Shown here: piece after piece, positions 17,477-24,840 of the stretch | How positions within the stretch are numbered: the first letter of the stretch is position 1 | Layout: each line of letters starts with the position of its first letter | From: Bradyrhizobium paxllaeri | Lineage (GTDB): Bacteria; Pseudomonadota; Alphaproteobacteria; Rhizobiales; Xanthobacteraceae | Assembly: GCF_001693515.2 (NCBI RefSeq) | Contig: NZ_CP042968.1 | Span: 3,348,001-3,412,000 of the forward strand | Length of the DNA: 64,000 bases | Reading direction: 5' to 3' | The notes under the pieces: generated by a model | What the model was told of the DNA's origin: nothing | Databases searched by the model: none | Seen by the model: the letters and a program-made list of their open reading frames with translations, nothing else | Position numbers and translations under genes: made by a program

Positions 17477-17885
17477 CATCCGCGACGCGCGGACGTTGTG
17501 AGCGCTATTTACAGATCCGGAAATTGATGTATGTGATCGCGCGCTTCCGCGATCTATGGAAACACGATGCTTCGTATAGACACCAACCCGTCAAATTATG
17601 CAGGCCAGCCGCTCGTCCGGCGCGGTCGCGCTTTGGCGTGCGTCCTTGGTGTGTATTCGATTTGTGAATCGTGCCTCCAAGAAAGACTACCAGCGTAACG
17701 CGGCAGCGGGTGTTCCCCTGCCGCCCAGGCAGGGAGAATGATCCGCGGTAAGCCATTTTTGGCAAGCTCGACCTCGTAATCCCTCCCTGCCTGCAAACCC
17801 AACCGGCCTGTGTCGCGACTGATGCAGGTCGTTCCGGAGTCCTGAACGGCTTTTGGAACGATATAGTGCAGTGAAGGAGAGTGAG
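17477..17885. other. Gene-free stretch upstream of the RtcB-type gene
   Basis: About 400 bases with short broken frames only. Composition is more AT-rich around 17520-17700 than the flanks, consistent with remnant mobile DNA. Apart from GAAGGAG at 17873-17879, which serves the next start, no promoter or repeat could be assigned. Confidence 0.4.
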
Positions 17886-19227
17886 ATGCGATCCGATCCC
17901 TACCAGGAGCGCGCCCGGGCCTTGGCCGTCGAGGCCGGGCTCGACCCCGATGCCAAGATCGACCGGCCCGGCCAGCGGCCGATGCCGACCTGGTGCCTGT
18001 TTCGCGACGCCGCGCGCAAGGAGAAGCTTGCGCGGGACGCGGAGGCCGTTGCTTCCGATATCGCGCTCCGGCCGCAGGCTGAGCAGTACCAGAACAGCCC
18101 GCTCAAGATCTTCGGCACGCACGACGACGCCACGATCGCGCAGATGCGCAATTGCATGTCGGTCGGGCAACGCGGTCGCCGGGGTGATCTGTGCGGACGG
18201 TCATCTCGGCTATGCGCAGCCGGTCGGTGGCGTCATCGCCTATGAGAAGCAGATCAGCATCTCCGGCGTCGGCTTCGACATCGGCTGCGGCAACATGGCC
18301 GTGCGGCTCGATACGCCGTTCAGCCAGATCGAAAGCAATGTCGGCACGATCATCAAGGACGTGCACAACGTGATTTCGTTCGGCGTCGGACGCACCAACG
18401 ACGAGCGCGTCGAGCATGAACTGTTCGACGATGCCGACGCGTGGCGGGAATCCGACATGGACGCTTACCGGCAGAAGGCGGTGTCGCAGCTCGGCACCGT
18501 CGGATCGGGCAATCACTATGTCGACCTGCTGCGCGACGAGGAGGGCTTTGTCTGGATCGGCGTTCACTTCGGCAGCCGCGGCCTCGGGCACACCAGCGCG
18601 ACCCGCTACCTCAAGGCCGCGGGCGGCAAGGACGGCATGAACGTGCCGCCGGCCGTGATCGACGAGGACAGCGAGATCGGACGGCGCTACATCGCGGCGA
18701 TGCAGCTCGCCGGGCGCTACTCCTATGCCGGCCGCGAATGGGTGGTCGAGCGCGTGCGCAAGATCATCGGCGGCGAAGTCACCGACATGGTTCACAACCA
18801 CCACAATTACGCGTGGCGGGAGAACCATGGCGGCAAGGATCTGTGGGTGGTGCGCAAGGGCGCTACTCCCGCATTTCCGGGCCAGCGTGGCTTCATCGGC
18901 GGATCGATGGGCGACGATGCCGTGATCGTCGAGGGCGTCGATAGCGAGGAGGCGAAGGCTTCGCTCTATTCGACAGTGCACGGCGCGGGCCGTCTGTTCG
19001 GCCGCAAGGAGGCCAAGCGGCGGTTCACGCGCACCGAGATGGACACCTGGCTGCAATCGCGCGGGGTGACGCTGATCGGCGCGGACCTCGACGAAAGCCC
19101 GATGGCCTATCGCAGGCTGCCGGAGGTGATCGCCGAACATTCCGGCTCGGTCCGGGTGCAGCACACGCTGCGTCCGTTCGCGGTGGCGATGGCCGGGGAG
19201 AACGAGTTCGACCCGTTCAAGGATTAA
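17886..19227 (+). pseudogene. rtcB: RtcB-type RNA ligase homologue interrupted by a single-base frameshift
   Basis: Frame 1 gives MRSDPYQERARALAVEAG to IAQMRNCMSVG. The protein then continues one base later as NAVAGVICADGHLGYAQPVG. The extra base lies in the GGG run at 18165-18167. The joined product would be ~446 residues. RtcB marks are VGFDIGCGNMAVRLD (metal cysteine), GSGNHYVDLL, VHFGSRGLGH, VHNHHNYAW and STVHGAGRLFGRKEA, the hallmark HGAGR motif. RtcB joins RNA 3'-phosphate or 2',3'-cyclic phosphate ends to 5'-OH ends using Mn2+ and GTP. The shift may be a sequencing error, a true mutation or, less likely, recoding. GGAG lies 7-10 bases before the ATG. It opens the neighbourhood with tRNA-like genes and a slipin. 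Confidence 0.85.
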
Positions 19228-19496
19228 GCCTCAACTTGGCCCAATATGGGACATCCGGTGGGCAGAGACGCCGGATGTCCTTGATTGTGGCGGAATTTCC
19301 GCATCAATACGAAGGCAATTTCTCCAATAGTTCCATGTATTTGTGGTCCGCCTTACATCCGCCCGGGTTTAAGCCGGATTTAACTAAAAGTCGCCTTAAT
19401 GACGCTCTGTGCCTCTGCGAGATGCTGCCGGGGACCTATCCGGACGCGGCATCAAACGGGGGACTTGGTGGAAGTGTTGTTCTGGGCGTTGTGTGA

Positions 19497-20639
19497 ATGA
19501 GTAAGCGTAAGCGTGCGTACAGCTCTGCGGTCTCCAACCGCAGGAAATCCTCCCGTAAGGGCATTCCCCAATATTTTCTCGGCGGTGCCGCGGTCGCGGG
19601 CCTCGTGCTGGGCTGCGGCTGGACCGTCTACACCAACGTGATCGGCGCCAGCATCTATCCATCCGTGACCAGCGCCGCCTTCGAGGCGCCCGCCGTCAGC
19701 AATTCGACCACGATCGCCGCCCGCCCAGTGCAGCCCGCCTTCAACGAAATCTTCGCATCGCTCGAGCAGCGCCCGCTGGTGATGCCCGCGCCGGAGAACG
19801 TCGCGTCGTCGCTGATGTTCAGCGAAAGATTCGCGGCCGCGGCGGCGCAGGGCACGCCGTCGAGAGCTGACGAGGTCAGGCCCGTCGAAACAACGAAACT
19901 GGCGGCGGCTTCGCCGCCGGCTGAAGCGCCAAAGACCGTCGAGGCGCCCAGGCGCGCGGAAACGCCGAAGCCGAAGGTTGCGGCCCCGGCGACGCAACTT
20001 GCGCTCAATGTTCCGGCACCGGCGCCGCAGGAGCCTGCGAAAGCCTCCGGCAACTCCATCCGCGACATGGCGCAGCGCGCCAAGGCGGCGGTCATGTCGA
20101 TCGGCGCGGGCGACAGGACGAACATGGTCGAGAAGCTGTGGGGCAAGCAGCCGTCGAACTCGCTGTTGGCCTATGCCTCCGCCGACGCCAGCGTCACCGG
20201 CAGCATTATCGATACGCGGAGCCAGAACCCGATGCTCGGCGGGTCGCCGCCCTATGATCGCCAGACGGCGGTCTACGATATTTCCGCGAAGATGGTCTAT
20301 CTGCCCGATGGCACCAGGCTGGAGGCGCATTCCGGCCTCGGCTCCAAGATGGACGACATTCGCTACTCGCATGTGCGGATGCAGGGCGTGACGCCGCCGC
20401 ACATCTACGAACTGAAGCCGCGCGAAGCGCTGTTTCACGGCGTGCCGGCGCTGCGGCTGACGCCCATCGGCGGCCAGGACAAGATCTTCAATCGTGACGG
20501 ATTGCTCGCCCACACCTACATGCTCGGGCCGAGCGGACAATCCAACGGCTGCGTCTCGTTCAAGGATTACTACGCCTTCCTCGACGCCTACAAGAACAAG
20601 GGCATCCGCCGCCTCGCGGTGCTGGCGAAGATTCAGTAG
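19497..20639 (+). CDS. Membrane-anchored DUF2778 (Tlde1-like) protein
   Basis: A 380-residue protein. A basic N-terminus (SKRKRAYSSAVSNRRKSSRK) leads into one membrane segment (YFLGGAAVAGLVLGCGW). A Pro/Ala/Lys-rich linker of ~190 residues follows, then a C-terminal DUF2778 domain (~255-380). Its conserved site has the histidines of the THxH-like region (YSHVRMQG, LAHTYMLGP) and SNGCVSFKDYYAF, similar to the HxxSxGC core of L,D-transpeptidases. In Salmonella, Tlde1 with this domain is a peptidoglycan-targeting toxin of type VI secretion. Here the membrane anchor suggests a housekeeping periplasmic cell-wall enzyme. ATG at 19497; no clear operon partner. Confidence 0.8.
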   Translation: MSKRKRAYSSAVSNRRKSSRKGIPQYFLGGAAVAGLVLGCGWTVYTNVIGASIYPSVTSAAFEAPAVSNSTTIAARPVQPAFNEIFASLEQRPLVMPAPENVASSLMFSERFAAAAAQGTPSRADEVRPVETTKLAAASPPAEAPKTVEAPRRAETPKPKVAAPATQLALNVPAPAPQEPAKASGNSIRDMAQRAKAAVMSIGAGDRTNMVEKLWGKQPSNSLLAYASADASVTGSIIDTRSQNPMLGGSPPYDRQTAVYDISAKMVYLPDGTRLEAHSGLGSKMDDIRYSHVRMQGVTPPHIYELKPREALFHGVPALRLTPIGGQDKIFNRDGLLAHTYMLGPSGQSNGCVSFKDYYAFLDAYKNKGIRRLAVLAKIQ

Positions 20640-20695
20640 GGACGTCATCGGCTCGGAAGGCAGCGTATTTGGTACGCGCCGCGAGTTCTCTCCGC

Positions 20696-20810
20696 GTCAT
20701 GTCGAGCGAAGCGAAGCAATCCACCTCTCCGCACGGGGACAGATGGATTGCTTCCGCCTTCGCTCTTCGAGCTACGGCGGACAAGTCGTCGCTTCGCTCC
20801 TCGCAATGAC
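20696..20810. repeat. Dispersed palindrome, family B, copy 2
   Basis: Left arm gtcatgtcgagcgaagcgaa then gcaatcca; right arm tggattgcttccgccttcgc, ending cttcgctcctcgcaatgac. It lies downstream of the DUF2778 gene. Confidence 0.85.
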
Positions 20811-21020
20811 GGCGGATGAACTGTCATCGTTGCCTTTGCCATCGCTGTGCTCGCTCCGCTACAGTCGACCTCGGCGACGAAAAAATCTTGCGCAGGGGCT
20901 TGCAATCTTCGGATGCTTGCTTTATTTCCGCGCTCCCTTGCTTTGGCCATGGGTTCGGGCTCGTTGTGATCCCGACTGGCGCGGGCCGGTTTCCGGTTTC
21001 GTGTTCCGCCGAACGAGGAT
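20811..21020. other. Upstream region of the tandem tRNA-like genes
   Basis: No gene. This stretch should hold the promoter for the two tRNA-like genes. No convincing -35/-10 pair or sigma-54 (GG-N10-GC) site could be assigned by eye. The stretch from 20870 to 20960 is relatively T-rich. Confidence 0.35.
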
Positions 21021-21089
21021 GCGATAGTAGCTCAGCGGTAGAGCGTCGGGATGTCCCGAAGGTCGCCGGTTCGATTCCGGTCTGTAGCA
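21021..21089 (+). tRNA. tRNA-like gene 1, aberrant: four-base anticodon loop
   Basis: The cloverleaf parts can be laid out in order: acceptor gcgatag / ctgtagc (one mismatch, G3 against A70), T8 A9, D-stem gctc/gagc with loop agcggta, a perfect five-pair stem tcggg/cccga, variable region aggtc, and a T-arm gccgg-ttcgatt-ccggt. The anticodon stem encloses only atgt (21051-21054), so a normal seven-base loop is lacking and no anticodon can be assigned. D- and T-arms are close to those of glycine-type tRNAs. No CCA is encoded. Either a decayed tRNA or a tRNA-like non-coding RNA; tRNA gene 2 begins 4 bases later. Confidence 0.6.
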
Positions 21090-21093
21090 CAAA

Positions 21094-21167
21094 CGAAGGA
21101 TAGCTCAGTTTGGTTAGAGCAGATGACTATAAATCATCCTGTCGCGGGTTCGATTCCCGCTCCAACG
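21094..21167 (+). tRNA. tRNA-like gene 2, aberrant: anticodon AUA and mismatched acceptor
   Basis: The D-arm is gctcagtttggttagagc, the anticodon stem gatga/tcatc (perfect) with loop ctataaa, the variable region ctgtc and the T-arm gcggg-ttcgatt-cccgc (perfect). The acceptor strands cgaagga and tccaacg pair at five of seven positions, with an A-A double mismatch at 3-70 and 4-69. With T33 at 21128, the anticodon would be AUA (reading UAU, tyrosine), which is not used by bacterial tRNA-Tyr. This sequence also does not resemble tRNA-Tyr, which has a long variable arm. The folded core looks intact, so a non-translational tRNA-like RNA is as likely as a dead tRNA. Confidence 0.65.
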
Positions 21168-21174
21168 CTCCGGT

Positions 21175-21191
21175 TCAGCTCTAAAAGCTGA
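21175..21191 (+). other. Short hairpin after the tRNA-like pair
   Basis: tcagct-ctaaa-agctga, six perfect pairs with a five-base loop, starting 8 bases after tRNA-like gene 2. There is no T run, so it may mark 3' processing or a weak terminator. Confidence 0.35.
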
Positions 21192-21502
21192 TTCCTCTGA
21201 CGGGGACCGGACGCGCGCTTCAGTCGCGGTCCGGCCGTCTTGCCGAAAGGCTTTTCGTCCGAACTCAGACACTGTGAGACCGGCTTTGCGCCGCGGTGGA
21301 TACCGCTTGCGTTGATGCCGGGTGGCTACGTGCGAACGCGCGACGCAAGTCGAGCGATTGCACGCGTGCGCCCGCCGTCGCGCAAGCTCAAACCCGGCCC
21401 GTCGATTTTTCAGGAAGCGTCGTCCGCGTCCCCACGTCCTTTGCAAACGAAACCCGCATTCCGACCCCGCGAGGGCCGGAAGGCAAACCATGGAGGCGTG
21501 CC
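21192..21502. other. Gene-free stretch between the tRNA-like genes and the slipin gene
   Basis: About 310 bases. A GC-rich inverted repeat (ggaccg near 21200 with cggtcc near 21230) lies at its start. The rest has only overlapping frames without protein-like features. The last bases hold GGAGGCG (21492-21498), the ribosome binding site of the slipin gene. Confidence 0.4.
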
Positions 21503-22654
21503 ATGACCTGGCATTTGCTGATGAAGACGGTGACGGTGAAGGATGGCGAGCGCGCCTTGCTGACGCGCAACGGCAGGCTCGAGCGCGTGCTCGAACCCGG
21601 CCGTCACCGGTTGTTCGATCTGCGGCGTCAGTTGACCGCGGAGATCTTCAACGTCGTTCGCACCGAATTCCCCGCGGAGCGTTACGCGGTGCTGAAGGCC
21701 GCGCGGCCTGAACTGGCCGCGGAGCTGTTCGAGGCGGTGGAGACGAAGGCGAACGAGATCGCCATCGTCAGCCTCGACGGCCGTCCCGTGCACCTGATGA
21801 CGCCCTGGCAGGCACGCGTCTACTGGAAGGTCGCAACCTCGATCGATGTCGAGCGCATCGATGTGGGCAGCGATCCCCGTGTAACCGAGCGGCACTTGGC
21901 GATGATCGAGCGCAACCGTCCCACCATCGTGACGGAAGCGGTGGTCGAGAACCACGAGGCCGGTCTGCTCTATGTCGAGGGCCGGCTGGTCGAGCGGCTT
22001 GTGCCCGGTCGGCACGCGTTCTGGATCGCCGGCCGCAAGATCGAGGTGAAGCGCCTCGATCTGCGTCCCCAGGCGGTCGAGATCACCGCGCAGGAAATGC
22101 TGACGAAGGATCGCATCGCGCTGCGTGTGACCCTGACGGCATTCCGCCGGATCGTCGACCCCGAGCGCATGGTCGCGGCTGTGCCCGACGTGGATGCGTG
22201 GCTGTACCGCCTGGTTCAGTTCGCGATCCGCGAGGCGGTAGCCGGCCGCACGCTCGACGAGGTGCTCTCGGCGAAGGCTGCGCTGGATGCGGAGCTGCGC
22301 GACTACGTGCGCGACCGCGTCGCCGACAGCGGCGTGGAGGTCACGGAGCTCGGCGTGAAGGATGTGATCCTGCCCGGCGAGATCCGCGAGCTCGTCAACA
22401 AGGTCGTAGAGGCGGAGCGGGTCGCGAAGGCGAACCTGATCCGCCGGCAGGAGGAGACCGCGGCAACGCGCTCGCTCCTGAACACGGCCAAGCTGATGGA
22501 GGAGAACCCTCTGCTGCTGCGGCTCAAGGAGCTGGAGTCGCTGGAGCGGCTGGTCGAGAAGGTCGGCCGGATCGATCTGCATGCAGGCGACGGGCAGGGC
22601 CTCGACGCGCTGCTGAGCAAGCTGGTTCGGATCAAGTCTTCGGAGAATGCGTGA
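21503..22654 (+). CDS. Slipin (SPFH/band 7) family protein without a membrane hairpin
   Basis: A 383-residue protein. The N-terminal ~100 residues carry one gate-like module (VKDGERALLTRNGRLERVL, EPGRHRLFDL). A second, similar module follows (ENHEAGLLYVEGRLVERLV, PGRHAFWIAG). The band 7 core is LRPQAVEITAQEMLTKDRI and VTLTAFRRIVDPERMVAAVP, ending in a helical stalk (VEAERVAKANLIRRQEETAA). No hydrophobic N-terminal anchor is present, so it should be soluble. The frame extends upstream to 21296, but the family start and GGAGG favour 21503. Slipins of this type recur in bacterial RNA-repair loci with RtcB. Here an RtcB homologue and two tRNA-like genes lie within 3.7 kb upstream. Confidence 0.88.
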   Translation: MTWHLLMKTVTVKDGERALLTRNGRLERVLEPGRHRLFDLRRQLTAEIFNVVRTEFPAERYAVLKAARPELAAELFEAVETKANEIAIVSLDGRPVHLMTPWQARVYWKVATSIDVERIDVGSDPRVTERHLAMIERNRPTIVTEAVVENHEAGLLYVEGRLVERLVPGRHAFWIAGRKIEVKRLDLRPQAVEITAQEMLTKDRIALRVTLTAFRRIVDPERMVAAVPDVDAWLYRLVQFAIREAVAGRTLDEVLSAKAALDAELRDYVRDRVADSGVEVTELGVKDVILPGEIRELVNKVVEAERVAKANLIRRQEETAATRSLLNTAKLMEENPLLLRLKELESLERLVEKVGRIDLHAGDGQGLDALLSKLVRIKSSENA

Positions 22655-23042
22655 GAAGAAGGGTCGCCCACGGGCGGCCCTTCATTCGTTCAAGCTGACG
22701 CGTTCCGAATGGATCGTGCTGTTCTGCCTGACGCGGCAGCCCCGGTTGAACGCCCAGCAGATCAGCATCGTGACCGGACGGCCCAATACCAGCATCGTCG
22801 GCGCCGTAAAATTGTTGCAGAAAAAAGGACTGATCACCCGCAAGACTGACATCGCCGACAGCCGCCGGCGGGTCCTGCACCTGAGCGAGTCCGGTCAGCG
22901 CATGTATACCGCGATCATCGGCAGCTTCATCGCGCGCGAAAAGGCGATGTTGCAGACACTCGATCCTGCCGAGCGACGTGAACTCGGCCGCCTGTTCGGC
23001 AAGATCATCGCGGCCGCCGACGTTTGGGCGAAGCCGTATTGA
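22647..23042 (+). CDS. MarR-like winged-helix transcriptional regulator
   Basis: A 131-residue protein that overlaps the slipin stop by 8 bases, so translation is probably coupled. Winged-helix marks are FKLTRSEWIVLFCLTRQPRL, AQQISIVTGRPNTSIVGAVK and LLQKKGLITRKTDIADSRRR, followed by VLHLSESGQRMYTAI and a C-terminal dimerisation helix. It is shorter than usual MarR proteins (140-160), since the N-terminal helix is only a basic leader (REKKGRPRAAL). The DSRRR wing is the MarR signature. It may control the slipin/RNA-repair locus or simply use the same transcript; its ligand and operator are unknown. Confidence 0.8.
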   Translation: MREKKGRPRAALHSFKLTRSEWIVLFCLTRQPRLNAQQISIVTGRPNTSIVGAVKLLQKKGLITRKTDIADSRRRVLHLSESGQRMYTAIIGSFIAREKAMLQTLDPAERRELGRLFGKIIAAADVWAKPY

Positions 23043-23116
23043 CCGCTGCGATGCGCAGGCGGGCAGGGCGAGGATCGCAACATATTTGCCATGCTCCGGA
23101 AATGGAACTCGCGCAC

Positions 23117-23156
23117 TGTTACCATGCTACCCGTATTGTTACCGTATTACCCATGC
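23117..23156. repeat. Tandem direct repeat, 2 x 20 bases
   Basis: tgttaccatgctacccgtat is followed at once by tgttaccgtattacccatgc, 14 of 20 positions the same. It lies in the gene-free stretch 23043-23399 ahead of the Crp-type gene and could be a binding site for a dimeric or paired regulator. The rest of that stretch shows nothing assignable. Confidence 0.45.
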
Positions 23157-23399
23157 GCATTTTGCGGTTGCGTCCGGCGGCCCAATTGCATCTAACTTCT
23201 TAAGGCCGCTGCGAGTGGACAGTCCGCCACGCAACCGGGTGTTTAGACTTCGTTATTTGGGGTCCCAGTGTTGTTGTATGAGTACGCGTTGAGAGAGCAG
23301 CTTTAGTCTATGTTGAAACGGCCGTTTCACGACACTCCCGAGGGAGAACGCCGCAGCCGCGTCACTGCGGGGATTTCCGCAGTGAAACCTGGCGGCGCC

Positions 23400-24128
23400 A
23401 TGAGCAATCGCCTTCTTGCAGAATTGCCTGCACCGGATCTCGATCTGCTGGAACCCGAACTGGAGACATTCGCGCTCGAACAGGACGCGGTCCTTTTGCG
23501 GGCGGGGGACGATATTGAGTACGTCGTCTTCCCGCACAGCGGCGCTATCGCGTTGATGATCGACATGGCGGACGGACACACGGTTGCTACCGCGGCAGTT
23601 GGGCGTGAGGGAGCCGTCGGCATGCTTTCGGTGCTCGGGCCATCACCTTCGACGACGACGGCCATCGTTCGTGCGGCCGGCACCGCCTCTCGTATTCCTG
23701 CATCGCGATTTTACAGCGCTTTTGGCCGAAGCCCCGCGATCCGACGCATGGTTCAAACTCACGTCAGGGCGATGTTGGTACAGTTCCAGCTCGGTTTGGC
23801 CTGCAATGCGCTGCACCCGGTCGAAGCCCGCATGGCTCGCTGGCTGCTTCAGCTACGCGACTGCGTCGACCATGATGCGCTTCCGCTCACGCAGCAAGCC
23901 CTCTCGCAAATGCTCGGCGTACGACGTACGACCGTGACGCTTGTGATGCGTAACCTGCGAACGCGCGGAGCAATCAGGTCTGATCGACGAGGCTTGATCG
24001 AGATCGACCGGGCGGGGCTCGCGGCGGCAGCGTGCGAATGCCACAACGCCATGCGTCTCGAAGTCGAGGAGATCTTCGCGACGAATTCGACGCACCTACC
24101 CGAGATCAAATCGCGCGATGCGATCTGA
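23400..24128 (+). CDS. Crp/Fnr family transcriptional regulator
   Basis: About 242 residues from the ATG at 23400; an ATG at 23310 is in frame and would add 30 residues that do not fit the family. The cyclic-nucleotide-binding fold spans residues ~15-130 (DAVLLRAGDDIEYVVFPHSG, VGREGAVGMLSVLG). A long dimer helix and an HTH_Crp domain follow (LTQQALSQMLGVRRTTVTLV, RTRGAIRSDRRGLIEI). FNR-type cysteines are absent, and the cAMP phosphate-binding arginine of true CRP is not evident, so the effector is open. Bradyrhizobia carry many paralogues of this type. A directly repeated motif lies upstream. Confidence 0.88.
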   Translation: MSNRLLAELPAPDLDLLEPELETFALEQDAVLLRAGDDIEYVVFPHSGAIALMIDMADGHTVATAAVGREGAVGMLSVLGPSPSTTTAIVRAAGTASRIPASRFYSAFGRSPAIRRMVQTHVRAMLVQFQLGLACNALHPVEARMARWLLQLRDCVDHDALPLTQQALSQMLGVRRTTVTLVMRNLRTRGAIRSDRRGLIEIDRAGLAAAACECHNAMRLEVEEIFATNSTHLPEIKSRDAI

Positions 24129-24177
24129 GCGCGTTTGGCGCGACTGCATTATGGGAAAACCCATCACACAACGAAGC

Positions 24178-24375
24178 CTAGGTTCTCGGCCATCGGTCAC
24201 GTTCGGGCGCTGATCCGGATGCCGCCTCGCGCTTGGCGATTTCTCGCAACACCTTCGCCGTCTGGCGCAGCTCCTTGCGCTCGGGACCCGGCTTCAGCCG
24301 TCGTGCTTCATCAAGAATTTCCTTGGCCTGCAGCAGCCAGGTCGATGCCTCATTTGAGATTTCCGTGCGTGGCAT
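24178..24375 (-). CDS. Small hypothetical protein, 65 residues
   Basis: A charged, helical protein (STWLLQAKEILDEARRLKPG, ERKELRQTAKVLREIAKREA) that probably forms a helical hairpin or coiled coil. GAGGGA lies 6 bases before the ATG at 24375. No family is recognised; similar short helical ORFs are common in bradyrhizobia. It faces the Crp-type gene tail to tail and is followed upstream by another small ORF on the same strand. Confidence 0.6.
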   Translation of the reverse strand: MPRTEISNEASTWLLQAKEILDEARRLKPGPERKELRQTAKVLREIAKREAASGSAPERDRWPRT

Positions 24376-24417
24376 GGCGTCCCTCGATTGCGATCGTCAA
24401 CCGATCCGTGTCAGCGA

Positions 24418-24630
24418 TTACGCCGGGGCGCCGGCGCGGCGATGCCGCACCCGGATGCTCGGCTCGTCGACCCAGGCTTCGCGGGCAAACCAGGGATGAT
24501 CGGTGTGGCAAATCACGCAACGCGTACGCGAAAAAAACACCGGGCGGCGGCCGAAGCTTTCACGATCAGTCTTGATCCCGGTGGGAATCGCCAATCCGGT
24601 TTGCGGACATTTGACCATCACCATACCCAT
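24418..24630 (-). CDS. Small zinc-ribbon-like protein, 70 residues
   Basis: Starts MGMVMVKCPQTGLAIPTG, with GGAG placed 7 bases before the ATG at 24630. The pattern CPQTG followed by TRCVICHTDHPWF gives three Cys and a His, as in a small zinc-binding knuckle. No family can be named with certainty. The C-terminus (EPSIRVRHRRAG) is basic. It lies 42 bases upstream of the 65-residue gene on the same strand. Confidence 0.6.
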   Translation of the reverse strand: MGMVMVKCPQTGLAIPTGIKTDRESFGRRPVFFSRTRCVICHTDHPWFAREAWVDEPSIRVRHRRAGAPA

Positions 24631-24840
24631 GTCGATCTCCCTAGCGATTGTCTTTATCGTTGGTGCAAAAAGCACCGGCCGGTTGAAAGGCGCCCGTTAT
24701 CGGTGCGGTTACTTGGGGGGCATCGCGCACCTTGTTTGGTCGAGCACGGCCAGTGGGGGCTGCATGCTCGCCGGGCCCGTTTCCAACCGGCCGGATCTCT
24801 CCTCAAAGCAAGTCCGTGGATGTGAATGGAGCGGGTTGTT

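Noticed and set aside
17855..17870. Sigma-54-like site tggaacgatatagtgca ahead of the RtcB-type gene
   Set aside because: The gap between GG and GC is 11 bases instead of 10, and the start would fall only about 8 bases before the ATG, inside the ribosome binding site.
19236..19496. 86-codon frame before the DUF2778 gene
   Set aside because: No ribosome binding site, mixed composition and no recognisable motif; probably the leader region of the DUF2778 gene.
21094..21167. Functional tyrosine tRNA
   Set aside because: Anticodon would be AUA, there is no long variable arm and the acceptor has two mismatches.
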